NCBI GenBank assembly: GCA_030490835.1
Contig: CM059971.1
Coordinates: forward strand, 56,220,012-56,284,011
Direction of reading: 5' to 3'
Length of the DNA: 64,000 nucleotides
Source: Annona cherimola
Taxonomy: Eukaryota; Streptophyta; Magnoliopsida; Magnoliales; Annonaceae
The number at the start of each line of letters is the position of its first letter. The stretch's first letter is position 1. The notes below the pieces were generated by a model, which ran no database searches, was not told the DNA's origin, and worked only from the letters and a program-made list of their open reading frames with translations. Of the stretch, positions 42,318 through 55,560 are shown in pieces. A program made the translations under genes and the position numbers.

Positions 42318-43881
42318 AAATAATAATAACAATAATAATAACCAACAATGAAATCTTATAAATATATCAGATCTACAAAGGATGTCCGTTAAGTGCCGAA
42401 ATATGTTAGGGACTTTTGCGCCAGACCAATATAGTCTGGGACCAAATGAATCCCTTAATTTTATTAAATTACAAAAATACTCTGCAACAGGCCAACATTT
42501 GCATAAATTTGAAGGCATGCCCTTAAGCCTGAGTTTCATGAACACTTAAAATTTATTAACAAAATGATACAATGCCCCTATGAGTAATAAATTGGACATT
42601 ATTGCTATTTACCATCAAAATATGTTTATAGATATTATTTTATGATGTACTTACTATTTAAATTGTTTTTAAATAACTGCAACAAAAAAATTGTCGCAAT
42701 TAATAATCTTTATTATATATTAACAGGGCATTTCAGTCATCCTATCAAAGAATTTAACCACCATTTTAGATTTTAAAACTAAGGGATACACTTGCAATTG
42801 CATTCAAACAACGTATGCATGGATTAAGAACACCAACATGTTATAAGAACCACGTCAAACTCATTTAGCCACTCGATTCAATAGAAAAAATGATGGATTT
42901 AAATATTTTTAGAAATTTTTTTTTTAAAAAAAGTTAAAATATAGATTTCATCCAAATTCTGTATCTTTCGCATAAATTAACATTTTCACACAGCTAAGTC
43001 TAGCAAGCCAAGCGAACCCAAATAGTACCAATTGAAGCTCCTCGGTAACCCGAACAAGTTAGATCAATGCAAAGAAGAAAAGATGAGATTATGGCCAACC
43101 GCAAGTTAAACTACATTTGTTAATACTTCATTAGCATGTGTAATGATATAAAGGAATCTGAGATTAACAGCCATCATGCGCGGAAATTTATACGTAATAT
43201 GGTCATTGGGCTTATAATAGGTAGGCCTGGGCCTTGTTGCGGGCCTCAACTCTTTTAGCTTTGGTGATAGTGGGCCTTAACGGTTCTTGCACCGGGATCG
43301 AATTGATTCCCTGCGTTCCTTTGGAAATCAGTTTCTTTATCGATCAAATCATTTGCAATTCGCTATTTCTCTGCAAGTGATTTGGGAGCAGGTAGGCTCG
43401 GATGATAACGCATAATAGTTGAACAGTCCAAAGAAAAGATGTGGGATTGAGGAGAGAATTACGGGATATGTGGTTGCCACATGATGCTGTTATGTGTCGA
43501 TGCTCTTACAAATCCCAGCTTCATGACAACGGTGGATGTGCTTATTTTCAACCTGAAAACCAAGGCTGGCAGCCCATTTTCATGGCTAAGTAGCTCAAAT
43601 ACAGAGGAAAAATACTTGGTTTTTGGCCCACATCATGCTCAAAATTTGTGAGATGATCTCTCACTCGATCCAAGTAAATAACATGTTAAAAGAATTTCCA
43701 AGCTATAGACTTAGAGCTTATGTTTTTCGTATGAAAGAATATTGGAGCTTAGCAATTGAATCCCCTGATTACAGGATCAACCATATACGGCTGCCTCACA
43801 TCCAAGGTTTACCAAAACCAACCCCAGTTCTAAAACACAACAAATGCAAGGAAAAGAAAGTAGATGGATCTGAGTCTCTAC
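42318..43881. other. intergenic, nothing firmly recognised
   Basis: 42340-43200 is AT-rich. 43220-43400 is GC-richer with GGGCCTTGTTGCGGGCCTC-type motifs that could be a promoter or leader. 43430-43880 has short open stretches on both strands that may be remains of exons linked to the candidate exon at 43882-43966. Confidence 0.3.
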
Positions 43882-43966
43882 CTTGACTTTTGTGAGGTCA
43901 TTCTCTCCAGTGAAGCACCCTTTCAGAATGACAGAGAAAGGAAGCTCGGTGTTTTCATCCAGGTCA
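43882..43966 (-). CDS. candidate orphan exon of unknown gene
   Basis: On the minus strand an acceptor-like TTTCAATTTCAG is followed by 85 bp that is open in only one frame (DLDENTELPFSVILKGCF, then TGENDLTKVK) and ends at AAG with a GTAGAG donor. Base composition and residue pattern look like real coding sequence. It lies about 530 bp downstream of the stop codon of the FLIP-like gene on the same strand, so it could be a separate gene, an alternative terminal exon or a relic. The protein family was not recognised. Confidence 0.35.
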
Positions 43967-44497
43967 CTGAAATTGAAAGCAAATGATTAGTACGTTATCC
44001 ACACTCACACTGATGAAGTGATCATAACTATGCCAACCACATACAGACCATACAGATTGATCCTGTACCAACATGTTAATGAGGGACTGACTGGCTAGTA
44101 CGGAACTCCTTAGGACCCAACTATTTCATTCAATCCAGATACAAGCAATTGAGCACGCACCATTGAGCAAGAGAACCAAACAAAGAAACAAACAAAAGAA
44201 CAACAGGAAAATAAAGGACCAAGGAAAAAGAAAAACAGATGAATTTGGAGAGATTTGGCTTATGATGTTTCCGCATGTCAAATTCAGATTGATTCCCCAA
44301 AGACCATAAGATGAAACCAACAAAACACCATCACCTCTGATTTGAACGGACAGTCAAGGAAAGATAAAATTTGTGATCTTCCAATCATTTTGCACGTTGG
44401 TATTATACACTACGTATTAAATCACTTGATTATCAAACTGACAGGCGGAATACTTAGTGCTATACATCAGTATTTTTATTCGGAGATTCTTCGGATA

Positions 44498-47400
44498 TTA
44501 ATCTAGTAAGCAACATTCTTGAGCACAGTTGGCTGATAATGAATTTCTGTCTGCCAGTCCAATCAAGCTTGAGATCACATCTTCAAGGTGTGAAAGTTGA
44601 GTTGAAAACTCATCTAGTTCTTTGGAGTCATTGGGCTGTAACCGCCAAATAGCAAGACCATCTCCCAAAGCCTTCAATCCCCTTTGCAGAAACAACATTC
44701 CCTCATTAATTCCATCAGGAAGTTTCCTCTTCTTTTTTGCCTCAATCTCGTCATTGATTTCAACAACTTGAGATTGCATAATGTCAGAACCAATTTTGGA
44801 AAATTTGTTGACCGTTTCCTTCAGTACCAGCCCTTCCTTTACAAGCAACCTAAATTGCCTGTTGCAAGGTGTGACACCAGATAAAGCAGCTTCTTTTTCA
44901 AGGAATGCCTTCAACTCAGACATAAATCTCTCCTCACTCACATTTTTCCCCATCTCCATATCAAATGAAAGTGCTGCATCTTGAGGCACAAATCTCCATA
45001 GCTGGTTGCAAGAAGTGCGAGCTGCAAAATAACCAAAAGCTGCAAGGGCCAAATGAATAAATGCCCAGTGCCGATCTCTCAGTAACATATGATACAATTC
45101 CCATATTGCAGAGCTTATTTTACTTCCTTCACTTTCTGCCATCTCCAGGTGACTAAGACCTGACATAAAAGAAGCTAGAGCTGGCTTTGATTGCGATAGC
45201 CAAACATCAGAGGCTGATGGCTCTGACAAAAATAAAGCCTGCAGCTCTAGGATGACTTCTTCAACATCTTGAGATGCATAGAAATGCTTCATGGTTGAAA
45301 TGATCTCTAAAATCTGGCTTAAAATTTTGCTTAAATTATCCTTCTTCAAGTTGCTATTTGTTTTTCTATAGCCATGAATAACAGCAACAAAACACTTAAG
45401 GATCTGCGAGATGTCAATGTTGTCGATATCAAAATCAAAGTGGTTGATCTCGCTGCAAATAAAAAACCAAAGTTACTCAGCTATTTGCATTACTTTCAAT
45501 AGAAAATACAGTTTCATTCATGGACAAAAAGATTGAAAAACTTACAGAGAACGTAAAAGTGATAAGAAGGCATATATGGGTAGTACAGTAGAGCTGAGTG
45601 ATCTTGAAGAACAATCCACCCAAAGTTTCCTGTCATTATTCTCAATGAGATCAAAAAACGCAGTAAGAATTTTTTGACAAGCCTGCTTTCTTAGATTTTC
45701 TGTCAATGAATGCAAAGGAAAGCCCTCAACGAGTAAGGCAGTGTACATAACAGATGACAAACAAGGCTTATCATTCGCAAAGATGGAGCTGTAAACTTGA
45801 CCTATGGTGGCTGGTGTTGCATAACTAAGAATCATACAAATTGACCTCGCCATTTTTCTTAGAGCAGAACTATGCAAGCAGCCAGAATCCATAGATGCTG
45901 TTGTTTTGAATATCAAGAACAAGCTGTCCATAATGCCATTCAACATCTTTGTTTCAGCATGCCGCACAAGAAAGCACCACAATTCCATAATGATTTCCCA
46001 GCAAAGACAATGAGGATGAAGAAGGTTCTCAAGTAAGAAGGACTCCACTTCCACCCAAGCTTGATTTGAAGCAGCCACAATCATGAAGGTTTTTAGTGCA
46101 CATAGTGCCAAAGAAAACATGGGATTCCAGGCTAACTGTATTGATGGTCCAGACCCATACAACACAGGAATCTGCAAAACAAGAACAGAAGAGTAGACAT
46201 CTTCGGTGATCAAAAGATCCAAAAAGCATCCTAGTTTTGTTGAGATCCCCACAACCACTTCGTCAGCAAGATCAGGAGAACTCTTCAAAAGTTTCAGAAA
46301 CAAAAGAAACCGACCAACCACTAGTGTCCTAGCTCTGGGAATAGTATCACAATTTACAGAAAATATTTCTTCCAAGGAAGTAGATTTCTCAGCCATGCTA
46401 ATAGTTTCATCAAGATTTGTCGAATGGAAATGGCTTTCATCTGTGATTAAAAACTCTAGAATTTGTAACTTGGATTCCTGATCTACTTCAGCTGAATTGA
46501 GAATGGAAAGAAGCAGAAGAAAGGACGCTGGCTCCAAAAACTCCACCAATGCCTCACTTGCAGCTTTAAGATGCTCTTCTCTGCTCAGTAAAATGCTGTA
46601 AGTTGAAATCATCAAGACACACAAGCCTATCTCTTTGTATAATTGAAAGGCTTGAAAGGGATACTGAGAGCAGATACGAGTGGCATTTAAAAGGTAAAAT
46701 TTTATTGGAAGGAATGTTCTTCTAGCTTCCATTACAACAAAAGCATCCCTAGAAGTTGATGACCACCCTCCAGCAACACATTTCAGAGACTCAGTGACAA
46801 GTGAAATTAAGGACAGAATGATGTCTTGTATATTTATCTTATCAGCTAATACCCCCTTGCCAAGCTGCAGTAATGTAACCACACCTTTCCATGATACATT
46901 AAGGATTGTTACAAGACTCCCACCACCAGTGGCTGAAAGGGTTCCCAGTTCATACAATTTTTCTAGCGTGCATGTAATTATGCTGGTAGTGTGTGGAATA
47001 CTTTCCATTCGTTTTCCATTCATTGAGCTTTCACTTTCATCAGTGGCTGCCTCATTGGAGTTGAGGTCCATGGTCTGTGAATACAACCTGCATAGCTTGA
47101 TAGCAGCATCCAGGACCACTTGCACCTTCTTTAGTACTTCTGAGGCAATTGAATGAATTCTCTGTTTGAGAATTAAGAAACTCAAGGAACATAATGAGAA
47201 ACTGAGAAACACAAAATACTTAAAATTTTGACAATGAATAAAATATACCTTTTCTTTTTCAAGATACAGTAATTCAATTGCAAGTAAACAGAGTCTTAAA
47301 CTGTTAAACAGTAGTTGAATGCTATCAAGAGGCTGTTAGGGAACGTTTGATGAATGGGGTATGAGAAAATCCTCTCTCGTTTTATCTTCTATTCTGTGAT

Positions 47401-50400
47401 CAGTATTGCCATCCTGGCTGTGTGTGTGTGGGCGGAGTAGGTTCCCACAGATACAACAATGCAGATAGCAACAAATCGGTAATTGTCTCATTATGATACA
47501 TTTGAATGACAGGAATCTAAAGTACAAGCATGAGACGTAACAAACATGTGATTATATCATTATGAGGATGATGTATACTCTCTTGGTAGCATTTGAATGT
47601 TATCTCAGTAAGCAAAACATCTCTCGCCATCTGCATGCACAGTATGCTCCTTATGTTCAAAGATGCCATAATACTCCCTTGATAAAATTTGAATATCATT
47701 GGGAGATGCCATATCCAGGTAAGTATGACAGGGAAAGTCACTTTTCAACGGAATTTAAACGTCAATCCCTTTTCTAGTATCCAAATTCAGAATGTGGATT
47801 ATTACATTAGATGACTCCAATAACTTGACAGGATCCCATAGATAAAAGAACCAGTACCTTGATCTCTGATATTGAAACCTTTGCGAGGTTCAGTTGTTCT
47901 GAGATGAAGTTCTCAACAATGAGCATCAGTGCATTGTCCCCAAAAATAGGGGACCTCACCAAAGCCGAAAATGTAGCAGAAGCAAAACTAAAAGAATCCG
48001 ATACCAGCTGCAATTAAAATGCACGAGTCAGTAAAATATAGATGGATGTTGGGAAGACAATAAGAAATCTAGACAATTTGGTGTTTCAACCTCAACAACT
48101 TGGTCAAAAACTCAAAATCTTGGAAAACTAGGAAGTAGGACCTCTGACTAGAAACTTGTCTATCAGAAAAATACACTCAAATGACATAGTCGATCCACTT
48201 GGAACTTGCACAGAGAGACAGGCTATACTTAAGAAAAGGAAATATGCATGAATGCAGAATATAGACACTTATTCAGCTTTACTTCAGCAGGATTTTCTTC
48301 TTTCGTCATCTTCTTTTATTTTTTTTTGTTTTCATTTAGATACCACCTGAACTAGCACCGGTTAGGAAAACAGGGTCTATCCAAGTAGAAGGTGGTAGGA
48401 GAATGAGAGGAAGACCCAAAAAAACATGGATGGAAGTAATTGAACAAGATTTAAAAATATTGCAAATTACAGAAAATTTAGTCTTAAATCGCCAAGAATG
48501 GCGTAACAGAATCTATGCAGCCGACCCCACCTAGGTGGGAAATGGCTTATGATGATGATGATTTAGATACCACGTGCTCTTGGTCAATCATTTGTAAAAC
48601 AAAAAAGTGCTTTCTAAATAGCTGGCACTATTATATTAAACATACATAGAACAAACTGTAGTGATCTAAGAACTAGCCAACAGTTGAGTACAGTGAACTG
48701 GACTGGATCAGACTATACATGCCTATACAATAACAGAACAATTCCCATATTGTAAATATCCATGATTTTTTTGTCGAATGTTTTTTTCCATGATAAGATG
48801 AAGATGCTTATTTGAACTTGGCCAGACTTATCTCCATTCGGCTCTTACAATTTGTGTTAGAAAAGCCCCCAAAAGTGCAGAAAAATTATGCTACAAATCG
48901 GAGCCTTTCAAATAAGATGCAGGGTGCAGTAGTTTTACCACCAAGCAAACAGAACCTTAGTTTCTGATATGAGCTTGAAAAAATTTCGGTAAAGCCAATT
49001 AGAAAAGAGTGGCATCAGTTATGTTGACAAGTTGTGCATGGATAGAAGCAAGAAAAATCATTCATTAACAAAAAGATAAGACATAGCTATTTTAAGATGC
49101 CATTGTCCGAGGAATAATGAGCAAGCAGTGTATTTGGGCTCCAAAAAGCAATCATATTTACGGTTGCAATAAGTGGCAGATTATCCTCCACATATGCAGT
49201 TACAGACAATTTTAGATAGACATGCATTCATGCACTTAGCCTGCAACGACATGTGTGTCATTGATCATTATTATAATAAGAAAACTATATGAACACCTAA
49301 CTCAGCCTACGCTAGCCATGTGCCAACCCAAATTACTGCTGATGAAAACTGCATTAACATGTAACTTATCTCCAACTCCAAATATAACATCACTATAAAA
49401 GAAAACTAATCGAAAGGAAGCTCGCAGCACCCAAACCGTAAGTACTAAGCTAGTTGAGGCAATGAGATGAGAATTGGAAGCCCAAATACGGGTTGCTGCA
49501 AATGAATGATCTTCATTCTGGGAATTAAAATAGTAGAGAACATCATTTTAAAGGTAAGTACACAAACCCACTCTTAGTGTTTATTCAAATGGTAGAAACC
49601 TGAATTCCCCTACGAAAATTTTGTTTGATAATCACGTTTGCTAGGACAACGTGTTAGGCAAGTGTTTTAAAGCATTTCGTTGGTAGGTGCCATAAGACTT
49701 TGTGATGCATGACAAATAGCCCTGAATCAATAAAAGGGAATACTTTTGAAGAAAAAGGGAAGATCCTCTCAATAGCATAAGAAGAGAAGAGACAGATGAA
49801 TTAGAAGAGAGAGAAACAAGGACAAAAAAAGACTTTTTTCTGATCGTGTGACCAAAGAAAGACTAAAAGAGTAGAGAAGATGTACGAAAAGAGTTGATTT
49901 AAGACAAGTAGAGAAGAAGATAGAAGCTCGAGGAAGAAACCTCTAAAGGAGATGATAAGGAAAGAAAGAAGAAGGAATTAAAAGAATTAGGGGTGAGAGA
50001 AAGAAGTAGAAGAGGAAGAAGAAAGAAGAAGAAGAAGAAGAGAAGTAGAGAATTTTAGGAAAACAAGAATATCATTCTATTATCAAATAAATTGTCTTAT
50101 ATAGAACTCAAGTAACCTTATTTATAAGAAAAGATAATTTAAGCTATAATAAAGTGAAAACCTACGCAAATAAGCAAACTTGCACAACAAGTAAACTTGT
50201 GAACCAAGCAAACTTACATAACAAGTAAACTTACCAATTAAGAAATAACTAAGGATAGAAACAAACACCCTAACAACTTCAACGATGCATCTCATGCACT
50301 TTAAAATGGGCTCTTACTTGAATTGACAATATTTCTACTTGAATTAGTGATATAATGTATTCAAACAAAAAATATCTGTCCTTGGTTTATGAATTACAAT

Positions 50401-53400
50401 TGGAATAATTTTCATTCTATTTTCATTGAAATTGACATTTCTAATGTAAATCAATGGCACCAATCAAGCATATCAATTGATTAAATCAAGTGACTTTTCA
50501 TAGTAGAAGTATGAATCAAATCAAAGTATTAAAACCTTAATTGAGAATCACATGTGTACAAGACTTATCAGGATGTGCACATTGGCTCACATTGCAAGTA
50601 GTGTGTCATACATTTGCACCAAGCATGACTAGAAGTTATCTGTCACTTCCAGCAGCAATTAGAAGGCTTATATGGAAGATCACGAACCTGGAAAAACAGG
50701 TCAGAATGCTTGTCATCTTGAGATTTTTCAACTGGCATAACCGTCATCTGCAGATGTTTTCGACACCATATGCTCGCCTATAAAATTGTAAGCACAAAAT
50801 GTTGTTGCAATGTCTTGTTTGCCATGGAGTCTAATCAAGTTGTAAGCTAACTGCAACTCTAAAGACTACAGAGCAAATGAAATGTAGAAGTGAAGATAAC
50901 GAAAATACCCTTGCTCCAAGAACAAGAAATTGGCTTAAACAGCAAACCTCACTCGATTCCATGTAGGTAGCAGCGACATGCAAAATAGATTTGTTCAATG
51001 TGCATTGAGATATGCCTGAGCAGGTAGACTCTTCCCAAAAAGTCCAACCATGTGTTAAGGTACACAATAAACATGCTTGTGTTGTTGTTAGGATTATCAC
51101 CTCGAACATGATCTCAAGGTGTTGCTAATCGATATATAGCAATTCAACAGTAAAAGTTCTTGATACTTTGAGAGGACAAACCATTTGCAAATTTAGGGGC
51201 TTGTAAGATTTTTTAAATCATCATGTAATAATGTTTCCATCTTTTCAGTAAATGACATTGTAAATAATTTCCAATTAACAAGTTTTAAAGGAATTATGCA
51301 GTACCAATAGCAATTTAGCAAATATGCTGTGTAATACAACTTGAAATGTGTCTTGACATCATAAATAGCTCCTGGCTCACATAATATGTATAAATAGAAA
51401 CTTTCAAATCTATGGTGAATGCCATTTCGTTGTTTTCTGTTTTGATGGATAACTTGAGAATGAATTTGGTGCCTTTAAAGGCATCATTCTTCACATTCCT
51501 CAACATAAAAAAGCAAAAGATTATTTTAGCACCCACAGTTTCATCTTCTAGGGAGAAAGAAAGTTCAAAAGCAGTTAGAAATGAGTCGCATAATATGTCG
51601 AGATAACAAGTCCTTGGAAGCACAAATTCCATGTAACATCATCGAATTTGAAAATTTTGATGTTTGATGGAAAATCCAAATCATTCATTCTATTTAACAT
51701 TTCTTGTTTAGTTAGGAGACCAAGTTTCATCCAAATCCAATATGTGTGTACACCACATTTGCTCAAAAATAAATACATTCATGTGTAAATTAAAGAAAAT
51801 GCTTAGATCCATTCGCGTATGTATTAGAATGTAATAATATTTTATAGAATCATTTATTATACAGTAATGATATTTTAGATGACATAGATGTTGAAAATAC
51901 TACTTAAAATTAATATTTAGGGTGTGTTTGGTTGGACACAAAAAATGTCAACCAAAACTTTTCAATCGAAATTTTTTAACTCTCCATAACTACCTTATTT
52001 TCTAATTATTTGTTCACATTTTCCTATACGAACAACCCTACTTTTCAATCATTTTCACACAACTACCTATACAACTAACCCATATATTTTAACTTTATTC
52101 TCTTTACATCTCATCATTACCTCTATTATATCACATCATTTTCTATCAACTTGACAACTTTTACCCTGAAAACTTTTCATCAAAAAGTTTTATCTCCAAC
52201 TAAACACACCTTTAGCATTAAATCGTTTTATTACATTAATTTTACGTGTTTGTAGACGGGCCCCATATGCCGATATTAGAAAAATCAAAGATTTTCATAA
52301 TAATGTAAGTGATGTTAAACACAATAGATGAGTAAATGGAGGGCGTTTCATAGAAGCAACCCCACAAATCCATAACCATTGCTCAGTCAAAACCAAAGAT
52401 AAACATTCGCCATCAGAAACACAAACCTCAATCCATAAACTAAGAAGCACCCAAATGCATAACGTCATTCATTTCATCATAGTAAAAAAAAAAACTAGTA
52501 AAACATTATTGTGGAATATATGCATGTCACTCTAGGACATCAACAACGGGGACCTACAAATGGATGAAACATAGTGTGAACAACACACTGGTCAGAGAAA
52601 CCTAGAGCATCTTATTTGGCCAAGGATACTGATTTCATCCAACCATCAAATGTACAGTAGGACAGTTGGATTGCGTAGAAGTTTGACTGGCCAGATAATC
52701 TTAACCATCTTATTTGCCCAAGGGACAAGGACTGAATCCATCCCACCATCCCACGTATGGTAGAACAACTGAATTGACATGATATTCAGATCAGTAAAGT
52801 TTAAATCAATGTTCCATCCCTTCGAGGGCCTATAGGTCTGATGTCCTAGAATGATGTGAGTACTTGCGGCTACTACTGCTAGTGGTGACAAGCAAACCTC
52901 ATTGCCAGTTTTACTGAATTTCATCTGTTATTCTACAAGGAAAAAAAAAAAATTAAAAAAAAAAAAACTAGAAATATATGGTGTTGAGGCATGACACCTT
53001 AGAAGCAGCAAATCCACAACTGTTATCCAATGAAAACCAGATGATGAAAACATGCAATGAAAGACACAAACTTCAATCCAAAGAAGCCCGACCTTTTCCA
53101 GAGCTAGTCCATTAATTTTGGAATCTCTACATACTTGTATTTTTCCTTCTGGGTTTTTCTCCATTATAGTGATGAAGTAATAGTCATCGTGACCTGAGAT
53201 ATGAATACATATTGTCCTGAAAAAATTAAATTGTATGCGATGAAAAAGATGCGAAGTTAATAACATTGAAATTGTTCACATTCCAAAAACAGATTTCAAT
53301 ATCCTTCATCATTTTTGTCTTCAAATGCCTAAGGATGCTACCATTCAATCTAACCATCACATGCCTAGTAGAATAACTGACATAAATTCCTATCAGTATT

Positions 53401-55429
53401 AAGTTCAAATATATGTTACCCTATTTTCATCCACACACAAAAAAAAAAAAAAATTCTACGTTACCCTGAGGTCAGTTGCATGGATGCCAACACCAAAGAG
53501 ATGCTTTTGGGTCTTTAGCCAACTACAAAATGCATGCAATAAAGCAGGTGCGTCACAAATGAATAGAACTGATAGGATACTGCAAGGCATTTTCCAAGAA
53601 GATCTAAGTCGGAATTCTTGGATATATTCAGACCATCAAGGCGATTAATCAGTGGAATACGATCCTCAATAACCTGTACAAAATGAAATTTAGCAGTTGA
53701 GAATTCTGAATTTGCAAAGCCTCAAATAAATTTCCATCAAAGAGCCCTCAAATGAAGAATCTAGGAGACGTACTTGCAAAATTGACATATGATGACAGCA
53801 TTGAAAGACTGTCATATCTGGGGCATATTAATATATTAAGAACAAAAGTACAGCTGAGAAAGTAAGTGGTGAACATGGCCCATTAGGTTTGGGATACAGT
53901 CAACACAATCTGAGACTGAAAGGCATTTGCAGTTACATCAGCTGATGATGAAAATCAAAAGGCTTGGTTTGGGCACTTGCATCCATCATTTGAGAGGTTC
54001 GTTGTTTGGGCAGGACTCGTGATTTAAGACCCACTTGATGATTACAAGGGTGTGTTTGGATTAGTTTGAAAGGAGGAATATTACTAATATACACCCCTTT
54101 CACATGCCTTTCTAGACTGCTTATCATCATGATCACTCTTAACAATCCTTTTTTCACCATTCCCCATGTTTCCAATCATTCCTTCTTATTTCCATATATT
54201 CTGTTGTTGCATGCTTCATGGGCCAAAAATTACTATGAGTCTGGATCTTTTTTTGAACACAACAACCTTGCCAGCTACCATTGCAGTGAATCATTCATAG
54301 ATTCTCCACCTCTTTCACACACATCAATGTGTCTTAAGAAGATATGAATCTTTCCTTTTAAAACAGCATTGCCCACTACATTGCATAATCAATCATTATT
54401 GAAGGAAAACTTCATCTCTGGTGCCAAGTTAGGAGGACAGATAAAGAAGAATGCCATTGATGCATTTGGTGCTATTCTTGACTGCAAAAAGTCGTTCTAT
54501 CTTCAAGAGTTTTTAGACACACTTGGTTGTAGATACATGCAGGCAACATTTAAAATTTTTTTAAAACTAAAACACAATAATTTTTAAAAATGAACAGCAT
54601 ATATCGCAGAATTTGAAGCCCTGTCTAGTGAATGTGTGAAGTAAAAGACAGACAACATTTTCAAACTGTAGCCAAATGGTAACCATTTGTAGCTACGTTA
54701 GTTAAGTGGTAGACAAGATACAAGATTTCCAAGGGAACTCTACATTTTTGAGAGCTGAAACCAAAAAACCCAAATGAATGTTTTATCAACAGATCGAATC
54801 CCATCAATCGCATAGCTTCTCAACAGATCAATCAAGTAACAAATGACAACCAGCTCGTCTGAGGTGTCAATGAGCACCCATTTACAGCTGATTTTACTGT
54901 AGCAAAACCAGTCGAGATGAAGCCATTTTCGGCGACAGAGCCCAACAAAATCATCCCCCCCTCAAAAAAACACCATGAATGGTAAAGCACTCCCATGCCA
55001 CCGAACGAAATGATTAGCAGCCCGTGCAAAAAACCATAAAAATGTCTGCTATTTCTTTCCATCACAATTGGCTTCTATCGTCAGGTTCCACCGCCAAACA
55101 AAAAGAGGGGAAAAAAAAAAGTAACCGATCTAGTAAATTATTGACCGAAATCTTTATTTTTTTCCGTTCTGTGGGAATGACAGATAATAATGGAAGCAGA
55201 AAACATTCATATGAACACCAAAAGAAAGCATCTCTTCAGCTCCTTTTTGGGGGAAAACAGGAATTGGTAAGAGAACGAGAAAGTAAAGAGATTGAAAAAC
55301 AAGGAAAGCTCTCGCCTGGGTTGATTCGATAGCTTGCAACAGGCTCTGCAGGTCACCTTTCTGCTCTCTTTCTCTATCCATCTCTCCCATTCGCTTGCTT
55401 GCTGCCTCACTTTCGTTTCCCGCCTTCAT
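44498..55429 (-). CDS. FLIP: FIGL1-interacting (FLIP/C1orf112, DUF4487-type) protein gene, eight inferred exons
   Basis: Inferred coding exons on the minus strand: 55429-55316, 53673-53581, 51112-50909, 50777-50688, 48007-47858, 47332-47249, 47161-45546 and 45452-44498 (stop). Every junction keeps the reading frame. Joined, they would give about 1,100 residues, rich in leucine helices with no transmembrane segment. Recognition rests on family resemblance: LLQAIESTQ followed by VIEDRIPLINRLDGLN, ISQCTLNKSILHVAA, FLVLGARASIWCRKHLQMTV, and near the C-terminus AAFGYFAARTSCNQLWRFVP. In Arabidopsis the FLIP protein works with the AAA ATPase FIGL1 to limit meiotic crossovers by regulating RAD51/DMC1. 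The acceptor of exon 3 is uncertain (51112 or 51103), and exon 1 uses a GC donor. Introns hold a MITE and a LINE tail. Confidence 0.7.
48347..48560 (+). mobile_element. 5'-truncated RTE-type LINE tail in an intron, with 13-bp target duplication
   Basis: One frame encodes the very C-terminus of a plant LINE ORF2 (MRGRPKKTWMEVIEQDL, then NRQEWRNRIYAADPT and a stop), followed by a short TGATGATGATG terminal microsatellite, as in RTE-clade elements. The insert is flanked by ATTTAGATACCAC at 48334-48346 and 48561-48573. It lies antisense to the FLIP-like gene, in its 2.7-kb intron 4. Confidence 0.85.
49740..50060. repeat. purine-rich (GA/AAG) tract in intron 4 of the FLIP-like gene
   Basis: Over about 300 bp the plus strand is dominated by A and G (AGAGAAG, GAAGAAGAAG). 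No coding meaning was seen; on the transcribed strand it is a long pyrimidine tract. Confidence 0.7.
51920..52211 (+). mobile_element. Tourist-like MITE in intron 2 of the FLIP-like gene, TTA target duplication
   Basis: 292 bp starting GGGTGTGTTTGGTTGG and ending CTAAACACACCT, flanked by TTA at 51917-51919 and 52212-52214. High similarity to 35672-35962. Confidence 0.85.
52215..53580. other. rest of intron 2: old diverged repeats
   Basis: 52390-52930 and 53000-53410 share loosely similar blocks (for example ACACAAACCTCAATCCA/ACACAAACTTCAATCCA and CCATC...GTAGAAC segments), suggesting an old duplicated repeat. Poly-A tracts lie at 52940-52970 and 53440-53453. A short open stretch at about 53465-53515 (minus) has splice-like borders but could not be placed in the protein. 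Confidence 0.4.
53674..55315. other. intron 1 of the FLIP-like gene
   Basis: About 1.64 kb. A sequence at 54050 starts GGGTGTGTTTGGATTAG, resembling the MITE terminus, but the interior does not match the family. No other feature was recognised. Confidence 0.4.
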
Positions 55430-55560
55430 GAATTAAAGAGCTTAAAAAGCATTAACGCGGGAGCTGGAATCATTTCCGCGGCCCTCCGGTGCGTCATTGC
55501 CGCTCGCGAGCGGGAAGTATAGTGTACACTCGCCCAGATGTAGTCTTAAAATCGGGGCTC
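55430..55560 (-). promoter_or_regulatory. 5' UTR and proximal promoter of the FLIP-like gene
   Basis: A short GC-rich island in an AT-rich setting, containing ATTTCCGCGGCC, AACGCGGGAGC and CTCGCGAGCGGGAAG. CG-rich motifs of this sort resemble sites used by cell-cycle genes, but exact E2F matches were not established. No TATA box stands out. Confidence 0.4.

Noticed and set aside
52646..52924. Coding exon candidate in intron 2 of the FLIP-like gene
   Set aside because: The translation shows no family resemblance and the region shares repeated noncoding blocks with 53000-53410.
53463..53515. Extra exon of the FLIP-like gene (reading WLKTQKHLFGVGIHATDLR on the minus strand)
   Set aside because: The usable acceptor gives an awkward phase, and the family appears to continue directly from the 53581-53673 exon to the 50909-51112 exon.
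54050..54350. Another Tourist-like MITE starting GGGTGTGTTTGG
   Set aside because: Only the terminus resembles the family; no matching interior or right end was found.
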